Below, in pieces: positions 34,499 through 43,769 of a DNA stretch of 64,000 nt. The position numbers were made by a program, and so were the translations under genes. How positions within the stretch are numbered: the stretch's first letter is position 1; each line of letters begins with the position of its first letter. Source of the stretch: Caballeronia sordidicola (GTDB taxonomy: Bacteria > Pseudomonadota > Gammaproteobacteria > Burkholderiales > Burkholderiaceae). The DNA lies in assembly GCF_001544455.2 (NCBI RefSeq), contig NZ_FCOC02000001.1:1-64000 (forward strand). Reading direction: 5' to 3'. The notes beneath the pieces were generated by a model that saw only the letters and a list, made by a program, of their open reading frames with translations, had not been told where the DNA came from and made no database searches.

Positions 34499-35401
34499 TT
34501 GAAAACCGACTTGAACTGTTCATTGGCAGTACCAGAGCTTCACTGGCGTCAGCGGCCGGTACTGCGTCCGCAGGAGCAAGATTTCCGCGTGACCCTCACC
34601 AAGTGGAGCCTCGACCAGCCCAGGCAGCCTCTTGAGTTTAAGCATGAACTTACTGACGGTACGCATACTATTACTATCAACCGGAGTGTCAGCGCCGGAA
34701 GGTTTCTCTTTGGCAAGAAAGAAGTTGCTTTAAGCAATGTGCCCACATACTCCAATCTGCTGGTGCCGCCCGGGGAAGTCACCCGCATTGTGTTCACCGA
34801 GGCAGCACAGGCGTATCGCCTCTATCTTTCGCAAGCATTGCTCGCGGAATGCCATGAGCACATCTTCGAAACCCCTACCCACGGCGACATAGTGCTTTCC
34901 AATGTCACTTTCCTGGACGACGGGCCGGCTCGGCACCTGATCCAGGCCATGCTGGAGATCAACGAAGGAGATTTCTCCGTTAATCACTTAATCCTTGATA
35001 GCATCAGTCTTGCCATTGCATCCCGATGTGTGTCACTCAATTCGAGAAAATCGTCCACGAAGGCACGCATTAGCCCCTTGGCAAAATGGCGTCTTCGCCG
35101 AGTTACCGACTATATCGATGCCCACCTGTTCGACCAGATCTATCTTTTCGACCTGAGCAACGTCGCCGGCCTGACCCGGATGCATTTCTCAACGCAATTT
35201 CGCCTGGCGACGGGCGTCACGCCAAACGAATACGTCTTAAGAATAAAGATCGGGCGCGCGCAGCAACTGATTCGAGAAACCAGCCTTTCCCTGCTGGATA
35301 TATCTGCCATGCTGGGGTTCAAGAGTCAAAGTCACTTCACGCTTGTCTTCAAGAAAATTGTTGGACACACACCTGCTCGTTGGCGAGCGAGTTCCAAGTA
35401 A
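34499..35401 (+). CDS. AraC-family transcriptional regulator, TTG start
   Basis: A 300-residue regulator. The N-terminal two thirds is a ligand/dimer domain of the AraC-binding-like type (about residues 1-195). The C-terminal AraC/XylS domain (about 200-298) contains FDLSNVAGLTRMHFSTQFR and LLDISAMLGFKSQSHFTLVFKKIVGHTPARWR. The start is a TTG supported by a consensus ribosome-binding site. It is divergent from the oxalate operon across a long intergenic region and may control it, or the porin gene downstream on the other strand; the effector is unknown. Confidence 0.9.
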   Translation: MKTDLNCSLAVPELHWRQRPVLRPQEQDFRVTLTKWSLDQPRQPLEFKHELTDGTHTITINRSVSAGRFLFGKKEVALSNVPTYSNLLVPPGEVTRIVFTEAAQAYRLYLSQALLAECHEHIFETPTHGDIVLSNVTFLDDGPARHLIQAMLEINEGDFSVNHLILDSISLAIASRCVSLNSRKSSTKARISPLAKWRLRRVTDYIDAHLFDQIYLFDLSNVAGLTRMHFSTQFRLATGVTPNEYVLRIKIGRAQQLIRETSLSLLDISAMLGFKSQSHFTLVFKKIVGHTPARWRASSK

Positions 35402-35442
35402 GGTCGGGGCTTCTGTGGCGCGCAACGCACGGCATCGTGCCG

Positions 35443-36882
35443 CTACCAGCCATACTTCAGCTCCAGGCCGACATAGTCCGAGTTACTCCCACCAAGCTCC
35501 CTGATGGAATCTCCAATCCGGAAGTGCACCGCTTCAACCGACGCAATCAGGTTCGCCGCGACCGTCCAGTCAGCGCGAAGTTGCGCGTAGGCGCCAGTCC
35601 AACGCGTACCGTGTCCAGCCGTGCCCGGAACAACGGCGTTACCCTGCTGATAAATCGCGTCGTTTGCGGTCATTCTCCATTGGAGCGCTACAGCAAACAG
35701 CAAGGTAAGCTTGCTTGAGGGCTTAAGGGTGAGCGACGGTTTCACATGAACGAGATTTGAATAACCCGTGTAGCCCGCCAATGCAAAGTAATAGCCATTC
35801 GGGAAGAGTGGATTGAATGTGCCAAGCCTTCCATCACCGGGATGTCGATCGCCTGAGGCAGCGTCGACTTGCAATCCTAACCTCGGAGTCCACGTCGAAT
35901 CGAGCGTGTAGCCAAACAGCGATCCGACTGCCCACGCACCGATTCTCTTGTTACCGACATCACCTGTCTGATACATCGACTCCACATCGTAATCCGCCGC
36001 CGCGATTTTCCCTGTGTATCGCAGGTCGAAGACGTCACGATGCTCGTTGCCTTGCGCATCGAGGAACTGCGCTGCATCGCGCGTGTAGAGGGAATAGTAG
36101 CCGGACAGGTCACCCGGTCCAACGCCCTGACGCTCGAACCGCACGCCGCTAAACGTCAAATGGCGATTCGAGGTGTCGTCAAACGACACAACGTCGCGGT
36201 ATTGCACGGGCCGCGTGACGTATCCGATAAATCGCCACTTTTCATATTCGTAATCCGCCCATACAGCGTCATACGCCTGGCGTACGTTCGGACCGTCGCG
36301 AACGGAGATGAATCTTTGCAGGTCGAACGCCATTTCCTGACGCCCAATGCGAAATTTAATCGTGCCGGGTCCCATTGGACTCACCCAGGCAACGAACGCT
36401 TGCTCCAGATCCAACGGATTCTTGTCTGTGGGTCTCACCAGATCTTTATCGAACGCCCTCGCGTCCTCAAGCTGGGCAAAGAATTGTAAGTGCGGCCCTA
36501 TCCTCGCGTCAGCATGAACCTGCGCGCGTTGGATCAGATACGTGTCCGATCCGGCGGCCGGACCGAGTCCGAATAGCGGAGCCTCGTTGATCTCCAGGCG
36601 CTCGCGCAAATTGGCGCCGAGCGAAAGATACGAATCCGGGTCGCCGCCAAGGCGAACATATTTCAGGTTATCGAGAGGCTTTTTGGGTACGCAAGGGTCG
36701 CCAAGTGCGGACCAGTCCTCTTGCCACCGATTGAACATCACCACGGGTCGCTTTGAATCACAGACTCCCGCCGAGGTATTTGTTTGCTGCGGCGACTGCG
36801 CATTGCTATCGGCTCGCGCCTTGCAGCACAGGCCGAGCGAGACTACAGCTATGGCGATCCCTACAAATGCGGCGACTTGCAT
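35443..36882 (-). CDS. AlgE-type outer-membrane porin (alginate-export domain)
   Basis: A 479-residue outer-membrane protein with a signal peptide ending near CKARADS and an alginate-export-like beta barrel. It has LSLGANLRERLEINEAPLFG near residue 107, many alternating aromatic strands, and a C-terminus ending in an aromatic residue (ELKYGW). Many Burkholderiaceae genes of this type lie beside catabolic loci and likely take up small organic acids rather than export alginate; no other alginate gene is present here. It is convergent with the AraC regulator. Confidence 0.82.
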   Translation of the reverse strand: MQVAAFVGIAIAVVSLGLCCKARADSNAQSPQQTNTSAGVCDSKRPVVMFNRWQEDWSALGDPCVPKKPLDNLKYVRLGGDPDSYLSLGANLRERLEINEAPLFGLGPAAGSDTYLIQRAQVHADARIGPHLQFFAQLEDARAFDKDLVRPTDKNPLDLEQAFVAWVSPMGPGTIKFRIGRQEMAFDLQRFISVRDGPNVRQAYDAVWADYEYEKWRFIGYVTRPVQYRDVVSFDDTSNRHLTFSGVRFERQGVGPGDLSGYYSLYTRDAAQFLDAQGNEHRDVFDLRYTGKIAAADYDVESMYQTGDVGNKRIGAWAVGSLFGYTLDSTWTPRLGLQVDAASGDRHPGDGRLGTFNPLFPNGYYFALAGYTGYSNLVHVKPSLTLKPSSKLTLLFAVALQWRMTANDAIYQQGNAVVPGTAGHGTRWTGAYAQLRADWTVAANLIASVEAVHFRIGDSIRELGGSNSDYVGLELKYGW

Positions 36883-37029
36883 TCGACCCGTTCCCTGTTA
36901 AGCATCGTTTCGTCCGCCCGTTATCGGGGTTACGCGTCGGTTCACGCGACATACAGTCAACCGCCACTTTCGCGGCAGTCAGCAACACGTTATTCTCTCG
37001 CTCGCGCCAGGCGCCCACAGTAATAGCGT

Positions 37030-37722
37030 TCATGAGGCGCGCTTCTCCAAGGCGTTTCGTTGCATCAAGGAGCGCAGCGCGAGCCAAGCTAGTGCAATAA
37101 CGGGTAACAATAGCGACCAGAAGCCAAAATGAGCGTAAGCGAAAGCGCCGGCAATAGCGCCCAGAGCAAACGCAATGATTGCCGGAAGCATTTTCGCGAC
37201 ACGTGCGCGTGAAGCGAGTTTGCTATCGATTCCAACGCGCGACGAACACAGATCGATTGCGTCAAGAATGACCTGCGTCACATTCCCTGTCATGACCGTG
37301 TTCGGAACTCCCGGCCGGGCAACAAGCCGGCTGTGTGCGTTCTGGACACCCATAGCGGCCGCGCCAATCATCCCGCATAGGACTACCGACCAATTTTCCG
37401 GGCTAAAAGTCGACCCAAGATGAATGCCCGCAATAGAAAATGCCAGGAGAAGAACTGCCTGCACCGCGTAAAGCATGCAGGCACCCCGCGCTAGCGTTTC
37501 GGGGCTGGCGGTCCGAATGAGCAGGCTGCTAAGCGCAACACCCAGGACAAAAGCGGGAAACGCCATCAGCTTGAGAAAAATGCCCTGTCCGTACCCGGCC
37601 AGGCCGCCGCCAATCAACACGAAGTTGCCGGTCACGTGCGCCGTGAACAGGCCGAAAAGAGCGACGAAACTGAGTGTGTCCACATACCCTGCGATCGCCG
37701 ATAAAACATTGTCGTCATTCAT
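37030..37722 (-). CDS. DUF1275 (YoaK-family) membrane protein, second copy
   Basis: A 230-residue protein with about six helices and the DUF1275 signature: TAHVTGNFVLIGGGLAGYGQG near residue 23, VQNAHSRLVARPGVPNTVMTGNVTQ near 128. It is not close in sequence to the copy in the oxalate operon. It lies between the AlgE-type porin and a VOC-domain gene on the same strand, with 147 and 73 bases between them. The function is unknown. Confidence 0.83.
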   Translation of the reverse strand: MNDDNVLSAIAGYVDTLSFVALFGLFTAHVTGNFVLIGGGLAGYGQGIFLKLMAFPAFVLGVALSSLLIRTASPETLARGACMLYAVQAVLLLAFSIAGIHLGSTFSPENWSVVLCGMIGAAAMGVQNAHSRLVARPGVPNTVMTGNVTQVILDAIDLCSSRVGIDSKLASRARVAKMLPAIIAFALGAIAGAFAYAHFGFWSLLLPVIALAWLALRSLMQRNALEKRAS

Positions 37723-37795
37723 GACCGGTTCGCGAAAATACGTCGGAAAACTGGCTATTTGATCGGCCGCGTTTTGTCATCGCTATGACGCCGAC

Positions 37796-38707
37796 CTAAT
37801 TCGCCGTTGCATGTATTTCCGCAACGTATCCACCTGGAAACTGAACGACCGCCGATTTTCTCTGTTCTGACGTAAACGGCTGCACGAGAACGGTGACGCC
37901 AGCCGCTTGAGCCTTGTTAAGCGTTTCATCTAAGTCTTTGACCTCGTATCCTGTCATCTCGCGGCCGTAGGGATACGGCAAGTGGCCGTCTGTGGCGAAG
38001 ACAGTCATGTTGCCAAAACCCGAAGAGAGCCGCACTCGCCGGAATGTATCGTTGGGACGTCCGATTTCTACTCCTGGTGCACGGTGATTGTCCGATATCA
38101 CCTTGCCGTGCGAGAACGCGAGCCAGTTCTTGATGAGATCGTTCGCACGCCATGGCGAGACATACACCCGGTTTTCCGGAATCGTCGCAAGAGGGTCATA
38201 ACTGGGCGCCTTTGTATGCCAGTAAAGCTGCATATGTACTCCACCCGGCCACGAGACCACTGCATCGCGTCCGATCGGATCCGGGAACGTATCAACGATG
38301 ACATCGGCACCGTGAACCTTCGCCCACTTCATCGCGCCGTCCATGTCCGTGACAAGATAGCCAGTGCGCTCGTCGCCAAACGGGTAAGGAATCGGCGTCT
38401 TGAATCCGAACACCGAAATCGTTCCGGCCGGTGTAAGGACCAGTTGCGACATTGTCTGGCTAGGTGTTGGCGTTACCTGGAAAACGCCCTGTTGCGATTT
38501 GTGACCGCCGAACGTTGCAACGAAGCTATCCGTGAACTTATCGAAATCCTCAGGCGCCACGTACACATGCGTGGTGTCGTATTGCGGACCCACCGCATAT
38601 GACGTTGCCTGCGTAGTGTCAGCCTTTGCGAAAGTCTGCGACGGCGCGGTTGCCACGACGCCGAACGCAAAAACAATCGCGACACCAAGAGTTCGAATAT
38701 TGCGCAT
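37796..38707 (-). CDS. Exported VOC-superfamily (glyoxalase-like) protein
   Basis: A 303-residue protein with an N-terminal signal peptide (hydrophobic residues 7-25, cleavage near TFAKAD). Two glyoxalase/bleomycin-resistance-type halves follow (about residues 40-160 and 175-300), the second with PNDTFRRVRLSSGFGNMTVF and a late VVQFPGGYVAEIH strand. VOC proteins bind metals and small molecules; a periplasmic member is uncommon. No catalytic assignment is possible. It is followed by a DoxX gene on the same strand. Confidence 0.8.
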   Translation of the reverse strand: MRNIRTLGVAIVFAFGVVATAPSQTFAKADTTQATSYAVGPQYDTTHVYVAPEDFDKFTDSFVATFGGHKSQQGVFQVTPTPSQTMSQLVLTPAGTISVFGFKTPIPYPFGDERTGYLVTDMDGAMKWAKVHGADVIVDTFPDPIGRDAVVSWPGGVHMQLYWHTKAPSYDPLATIPENRVYVSPWRANDLIKNWLAFSHGKVISDNHRAPGVEIGRPNDTFRRVRLSSGFGNMTVFATDGHLPYPYGREMTGYEVKDLDETLNKAQAAGVTVLVQPFTSEQRKSAVVQFPGGYVAEIHATAN

Positions 38708-38730
38708 GATTAGATGTTCCTGCCCTGTTG

Positions 38731-39186
38731 TTAGCCACGAGAGCGCTGCTCACTGCTCGACAAATACGTGAGCATCACTAGCGCGGCAATAAGTCCGAGA
38801 TGTTCGAAGAATCCGTTCAGCGCAATAAAGCGCGCAGTTCCCTGCAAATGCCAAAAGTCGTTTGCGACGAGCATGGCCACAAACGTCAAGGCCGCCAAGC
38901 CACCCGCGCCAAGCCACACAAACGTGTTGAAGATTGCACACAGAGAGCCGGCAATTTCCACGAATATGGCGAGCGCAGCCCACAACCAACCCGGATGAAG
39001 CCCGAAATGGGTCTGCTCGGCGACAGCGGCGTCGAAGTGCACCAGCTTTGTGATTCCCCCGATGAGGTAAGCCGAGACAAGACAAACGCGAACAAGCGCC
39101 ATCACCCATGGTTGGCGCAGCAGCGCCGCCACCCACGACGGACTGTTCCCAGCCCGCAGCGGTTCTAGACTGCCCAGCATGCGCAT
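38731..39186 (-). CDS. DoxX-family membrane protein
   Basis: A protein of 151 residues from the ATG at 39186, preceded by GGGGAG; the much longer upstream frame overlaps the amidohydrolase and was rejected. Four hydrophobic helices are visible, with the DoxX-type motif SAYLIGGITKLVHFDAAVA near residue 38 and FVAMLVANDFWHLQG near 105. DoxX proteins are small membrane components, some linked to quinone or thiol redox. Its start lies inside the end of the amidohydrolase gene, so the two are translationally coupled. Confidence 0.83.
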   Translation of the reverse strand: MRMLGSLEPLRAGNSPSWVAALLRQPWVMALVRVCLVSAYLIGGITKLVHFDAAVAEQTHFGLHPGWLWAALAIFVEIAGSLCAIFNTFVWLGAGGLAALTFVAMLVANDFWHLQGTARFIALNGFFEHLGLIAALVMLTYLSSSEQRSRG

Positions 39187-41054
39187 CCGAGCGCTCCCCA
39201 AAAACCTTTGTGGTCCGCGGTCGGTGCGTCGCTCATCCAGGCCCGCCGATGGTCGTGTCCATGCAAGCCGCAGGCGCGCGCGCATCCGCATGCAGACGAT
39301 GCAACTTGCTGAAGTGGTGCGCCAGACGCTGCCCCTTGCTTCCACGCTGCAAAACCGCCGTATTTTCGAACCGGCGACCAGTCCGGCATGGCGGGAGGCA
39401 GCGGGTTATCGTCCAGCTCGGCAAACTCGCCCGCGGCGTACACGACCTTGCCTCCTACAACGGTCAGCAACGAAGACGCGCCGGCTATGTCGTCCTCCGA
39501 GCACCTGAAGTAGTCACGATCAGGAACGATGAAATCGGCAAATTGACCCGCAATAACCTGTCCCTTCTTGCCGGTTTCGTTGGAAAACCAGGTGACCTTT
39601 TCTGTCCACATGCGAAGCGCTGTTTCGCGATCAAGGCAATTATGCTGCTTGTATATGCGCATGCCTCCGACCGTCTTGCCAGTCACAAGCCAGGAGAGCG
39701 AAACCCAGGGGTTATAGGACGCAACCCGGGTCGCATCCGTACCGGCAGAGGTATGTACTCCCTTTTCGAGCATGCGTGCAACCGGTGGTGTGCTTTCCGC
39801 AGCTTTCTCGCCATAGCGCTCGACGAAATACTCGCCCTGATAGGCCATTCGATGTTGAACCGCAATGCCTCCGCCAAGCGCCGCGATACGGTCCATCGAC
39901 TTCTCCGTGATGGTTTCGGCATGGTCGAAGAACCAGTTCAAACCCGCGAGCGGCGTATCGCGATTGACTTTCTCGAAGACATCGAGCGCGCGGCTGATGG
40001 TCTCGTCGTATGTTGCGTGCATGCGCCAGGGCCAGCGGTTTTCCGCAAGCACACGGATGACTCCTTCGAGATCGGATTCCATCTCCGAAGGCATGTCCGG
40101 ACGCACCACCCGGAAATCCTCGAAGTCCGCAGCCGAGAAAACCAACATCTCACCCGCACCGTTATGACGGAAATAATCATTGCCGTCTTTATACTTCGAG
40201 GTCTTTGTCCAGTTGAGAAAATCGTCCTTCTCGCCTTTGGGCTTTTGCGTGAACAGGTTGTAGGCGAGCCGGATGGTCAAGAGCCCCTCGTTGTCGAGCT
40301 TCTTGACGACTTCATAATCTTCCGGGAAATTCTGCGATCCCCCTCCGGCATCAATTGCGCCCGTCACGCCCAGGCGATTCAGTTCACGCATGAAGTGACG
40401 CGTCGAGTTCAATTGGTACTCCGGAGGAAGCTTGGGTCCTTTCGCCAACGTCGCGTATAAAATCCCGGCATTCGGCTTGGCTAGCAGCAAGCCCGTTGGA
40501 TTACCCGAACTGTCGCGGACGATCTCGCCGCCCGGAGGCTCGGGCGTGTCTTTGGTGTAGCCAACCACCCGCAGCGCCGCAGCGTTTAGCAGCGCGCGGT
40601 CGTATAGATGCAGCAGGAAAACCGGCGTATCGGGCGCCACGGCATTTATTTCTTCGATAGTCGGCAGACGCTTCTCTTCGAACTGGTGTTCCGTGAAGCC
40701 GCCCACCACCCTTACCCATTGAGGCGGCGGCGTGATGGCAACCTGCGCCTTGAGCATCTCCATGGCAGTTGCCAGTGAACGGACACCGTCCCAGCGAAGT
40801 TCCATGTTGAAGTTCAACCCGCCGCGAATGATGTGGAGATGATTATCAATCAAACCCGGGAGGGCCGAGCGCCCTTTCAGGTCGATAATACGTGTGTTCG
40901 CGGTCCTGAGCCTGCTTATCTCGGGGTCGTCACCGACAGCAATGAATTTGCCGTCCTTGATAGCCACCGCAGTGGCCGTTGGATTGGACGTATCCAACGT
41001 CGTGAAACGGCCATTAACAAAAATAAAGTCTGGCGCACCTTGCTGCGATGTCAT
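39165..41054 (-). CDS. YtcJ-like amidohydrolase
   Basis: A 629-residue amidohydrolase-3 family protein. It has the metal-binding HxH in ALPGLIDNHLHIIRGG near residue 70, a long insert, ATYDETISRALDVFE, FFDHAETITEKSMDRIAALGGGIAVQHR near 390, and GTDATRVASYNPWVSLSWLV near 450, then a final beta segment VVGGKVVYAAGEFA. An extra C-terminal tail of about 60 residues, rich in Cys and His (SACGCARACGLHGHDHR), is unusual and could bind metal. It overlaps a XapX gene upstream by four bases and DoxX downstream, forming one unit. Its substrate is unknown. Confidence 0.88.
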   Translation of the reverse strand: MTSQQGAPDFIFVNGRFTTLDTSNPTATAVAIKDGKFIAVGDDPEISRLRTANTRIIDLKGRSALPGLIDNHLHIIRGGLNFNMELRWDGVRSLATAMEMLKAQVAITPPPQWVRVVGGFTEHQFEEKRLPTIEEINAVAPDTPVFLLHLYDRALLNAAALRVVGYTKDTPEPPGGEIVRDSSGNPTGLLLAKPNAGILYATLAKGPKLPPEYQLNSTRHFMRELNRLGVTGAIDAGGGSQNFPEDYEVVKKLDNEGLLTIRLAYNLFTQKPKGEKDDFLNWTKTSKYKDGNDYFRHNGAGEMLVFSAADFEDFRVVRPDMPSEMESDLEGVIRVLAENRWPWRMHATYDETISRALDVFEKVNRDTPLAGLNWFFDHAETITEKSMDRIAALGGGIAVQHRMAYQGEYFVERYGEKAAESTPPVARMLEKGVHTSAGTDATRVASYNPWVSLSWLVTGKTVGGMRIYKQHNCLDRETALRMWTEKVTWFSNETGKKGQVIAGQFADFIVPDRDYFRCSEDDIAGASSLLTVVGGKVVYAAGEFAELDDNPLPPAMPDWSPVRKYGGFAAWKQGAASGAPLQQVASSACGCARACGLHGHDHRRAWMSDAPTADHKGFWGALGCACWAV

Positions 41055-41341
41055 GAACGCTTCTCCTCAGAGGACACTCCCGCCGTTGGCCCAGGCCGAT
41101 TCGAGTTTCGGCCGGGCAGAGACCCAAAAAGATGTTGATTGCAACGCTCCTCTTGCCACGCCATAAGAAAGCCAGCGCCGCGAAGCATTTTTCTTCCGAC
41201 AGGAATCACTTGTTCGCCAGCGAGAATCCCGAGAAGGCCCAACAAAGCGATGACAGGCGGCGCTGGCGAAGGGACATTAATCCAGCTATACATCAAACCG
41301 ATCAGGATTCCTGATATAAGCGACAGCACGTAGACTTTCAT
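41051..41341 (-). CDS. XapX-domain mini membrane protein (copy 1)
   Basis: A protein of 96 residues from the ATG at 41341, where GGAG is found upstream; a longer frame was rejected. Two short hydrophobic helices carry the XapX pattern (VYVLSLISGILIGLMYSWI, then VPSPAPPVIALLGLLGILAGE) at about residues 3-50. A hydrophilic tail of about 40 residues follows. The family has no known function. Its end overlaps the amidohydrolase start by ATGA, so it is the first gene of that operon and could partner it at the membrane. Confidence 0.83.
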   Translation of the reverse strand: MKVYVLSLISGILIGLMYSWINVPSPAPPVIALLGLLGILAGEQVIPVGRKMLRGAGFLMAWQEERCNQHLFGSLPGRNSNRPGPTAGVSSEEKRS

Positions 41342-41709
41342 CCAATGATCTCCGAAGATACCGGCTACCTCTCTCATCTGCACATGTTGAAGCGGCGGCT
41401 GTCCGCAAGGAATTCGGACTGGCTTTGTTTGAGCCGTTATCACCGTCGGAAGCTTATGATTTTTTATTGCTTAAGAGAAGTGAACTTCCAGCAAGTAGCC
41501 TCTTAAATTATCTGAATCAGCACTTTAAGGACTACAGGGTCATGACTGCCTGGACTATGCTTATCGTGGGCTGAAAGACGTCAAGCGCATGTCTCGATCC
41601 TGGATTCACAGGAAGCGGTTTATTCGTATTCTGCGCGATATGTCGGCTAATCAAGCCTGTGCTGGAATATCGATCAACACCCTTGGATAGTTCACAACCG
41701 GATGACATC
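41342..41709. promoter_or_regulatory. Divergent region between XapX copy 1 and the isochorismatase gene
   Basis: A 368-base AT-rich region with no credible gene. TTAAGAG at 41471-41477 and CTCTTAA at 41500-41506 form a perfect inverted repeat with a 22-base gap, a possible operator. It should contain promoters for both directions. Confidence 0.5.
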
Positions 41710-42399
41710 ATGAGCCAAGAGAAACTTGAAGTGCTTACCCCGACGAACAGTCAAATCATCTTTATTGACCAGCAACCCCAAATGGCGTTCGGTGTCCAGT
41801 CGATCGACCGGCAAACGCTGAAGAACAACGTTGTCGGCTTAGCTAAAGCAGCAAAAACCTTTAACATTCCCACCACCATCACGACTGTAGAGAGCGAGAC
41901 ATTCTCCGGCTACACCTACCCTGAGTTGCTCGACGTTTTTCCTGACCACCCCACCCTTGAACGAACGTCCATGAACTCCTGGGACGACCAGAAGGTACGC
42001 GACGCATTAAAGAAAAATGCCCGGAACAAAGTGGTGGTGGCGGGTCTCTGGACGGAGGTATGCAATACGACGTTCGCTCTGTGCGCCATGCTTGAGGGCG
42101 GGTACGAGATCTATATGGTCGCGGATGCGTCTGGCGGCACATCGCAGGATGCTCACGACTATGCAATGCAGCGGATGATTCAGGCAGGCGCCGTGCCGGT
42201 CACGTGGCAACAGGTGTTGCTCGAATGGCAACGTGACTGGGCGCGACGCGATACCTACGACGCGGTAATGAAGATCGCGAAGGACCACTCCGGCGCGTAC
42301 GGTATGGGGGTCGATTACGCCTATACGATGGTCCACAAGGCGCCGCAGCGCACTCAGATTCAGCACGAAGTCCTCGCGGCTGTCCCGGCAAAAAGCTGA
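41710..42399 (+). CDS. Isochorismatase-family (YcaC-like) cysteine hydrolase
   Basis: A protein of 229 residues from the ATG at 41710. The cysteine-hydrolase triad is visible as Asp in IFIDQQPQMAFGV near residue 18, Lys in ARNKVVVAGLWTEVC near 105-120, and the nucleophile Cys in WTEVCNTT near 120. The family includes YcaC-like hydrolases and hydrolases of amides and ureides; the substrate is unknown. It is flanked by two XapX genes and divergent from the amidohydrolase operon, hinting at a shared hydrolytic pathway. Confidence 0.88.
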   Translation: MSQEKLEVLTPTNSQIIFIDQQPQMAFGVQSIDRQTLKNNVVGLAKAAKTFNIPTTITTVESETFSGYTYPELLDVFPDHPTLERTSMNSWDDQKVRDALKKNARNKVVVAGLWTEVCNTTFALCAMLEGGYEIYMVADASGGTSQDAHDYAMQRMIQAGAVPVTWQQVLLEWQRDWARRDTYDAVMKIAKDHSGAYGMGVDYAYTMVHKAPQRTQIQHEVLAAVPAKS

Positions 42400-42546
42400 A
42401 TTTGACCGGAGGCGTGCGAGTCCCGAAGGCAGTGCGCGCAGCGGCATCCGTCAGATCCGCTGCGTGTTGTTCTGCATGCCTGAGCGCTTGAGCGCTGGGG
42501 GCACCAATCAATGTCATCCATGAATTAAATCGGCCTGGAACAAAGA

Positions 42547-42849
42547 ATGGAATCCTATATTCTTTCGCTGCTTGCTGGCATACTCGCCGGGATCATATAC
42601 AGTGTGATTCGCGTCCGCTCGCCAGCACCGCCAATAGTGGCCCTCGTCGGACTGCTCGGGATGGTCATTGGAGGGCAAATTATCCCCATTGGACACGAAC
42701 TCATTTCCGATACGGAAATAAAAACGGGAGGATCGAAGGAACGACAAGGTAGCGCAACTACCGCCGCACCCAGGTTGGTTTCCTTTCAGAGCGGGTCCAA
42801 TGCTGTCCCTCCGCATTCAAGTCCCAAGGCGCTTCCAACGAGACCATAA
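42547..42849 (+). CDS. XapX-domain mini membrane protein (copy 2)
   Basis: A 100-residue protein with the XapX pattern MESYILSLLAGILAGIIYS at residues 1-19 and VRSPAPPIVALVGLLGMVIGG at about 23-43, then a hydrophilic Ser/Pro/Gly tail. It shares the SPAPP-x-VAL-GLLG core with copy 1, while the tails differ. It lies 147 bases after the isochorismatase gene on the same strand and probably belongs to its transcript. Confidence 0.82.
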   Translation: MESYILSLLAGILAGIIYSVIRVRSPAPPIVALVGLLGMVIGGQIIPIGHELISDTEIKTGGSKERQGSATTAAPRLVSFQSGSNAVPPHSSPKALPTRP

Positions 42850-42885
42850 AACCTCGGAGTCTGGCGGAAAATCATGCCTGACGTC

Positions 42886-43527
42886 TCAGGTTTCCCATTG
42901 AGAACCTAAAACGAGGCCGCAGAAACTAATGCGGTAAAAATCGGGATTACAGCGCTCCAGTACGTCTGCGCCGACATTTCCGAAGCTTGTCGCCGGCCGC
43001 CACATGATGCCGTCGGCCAGCGCCTCTATAACGAGTGACTTGAACGCACGTTCACGAGGATAGGCTTGCACCACCGCGCGACGGTCACTATCTGATATTT
43101 CGTCAAAGTGACATCCCATCAAATCGGTTTCGACTCCAGCGCTCAAAAGTTCAATGAGTGGAGATTCAAATCCATTAAGGCCGAATGTCGAATGTAACGC
43201 GATTGCATCGCGTACATTACGGACCTCCTGCCTCGCGATTCCGTGTTGATGCAGAAAGTGTGCTGCTGCATCCGCGCTATCCAGCTCGAATCTGCGAGTA
43301 GATCCACTGAAACGTGGCGCCAGTCCGTGGTGATGAAAAGCGGCCGCGACGAAGAGCATTTCCGGCGAGAAATCAAGCATTCGACGACGCCCAATAAGCG
43401 ACGAAAAAATAAATACTCGAAATGCATGACTGATCAGAACCCTGGGTAAGTCCCGTTTGAGCAGGGCCATTGCCTGCGTTGCCATTTCACTGTCCGGGAT
43501 CGTCACACCTGCCACATGTATCCTCAT
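42886..43527 (-). CDS. HD-domain phosphohydrolase-like protein
   Basis: A protein of 213 residues from the ATG at 43527, which has AGGAG at good spacing; a GTG one codon upstream is too close to it. An HD-type metal site is suggested by ISHAFRVFIFSSLIGRRR near residue 33 and FVAAAFHHHGLAPRF near 60, with a later IALHSTFGL helix. The arrangement resembles cyanamide-hydratase-like HD proteins as well as phosphohydrolases. It is convergent with XapX copy 2. The substrate is unknown. Confidence 0.78.
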   Translation of the reverse strand: MRIHVAGVTIPDSEMATQAMALLKRDLPRVLISHAFRVFIFSSLIGRRRMLDFSPEMLFVAAAFHHHGLAPRFSGSTRRFELDSADAAAHFLHQHGIARQEVRNVRDAIALHSTFGLNGFESPLIELLSAGVETDLMGCHFDEISDSDRRAVVQAYPRERAFKSLVIEALADGIMWRPATSFGNVGADVLERCNPDFYRISFCGLVLGSQWET

Positions 43528-43769
43528 CACTTCTCCTGCTGCTCAATAGCCGCGCATTTTTTGACCGGCAGCAGGCCTCGGCGCGAGGACGGTTCGGACC
43601 CGAGAACCAAGCCAATCGCTATTGAAGACTCGCGCAGTCACTCACGCGTGTATGAAGTGTATGCTTGCCACCCGCTAAAAGTTCTTAATTTTCTTGAACC
43701 CTGACGCTCCGGGGACGCGCTTTCTTTATCATGCATTGCTAGGGAAAGTCATCGGATACCAATTGACCA

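Noticed and set aside
42848..42893. Possible terminator between XapX copy 2 and the HD gene
   Set aside because: AAACCT/AGGTTT arms are short and far apart, and the right arm overlaps the end of the HD gene; no T-run follows.
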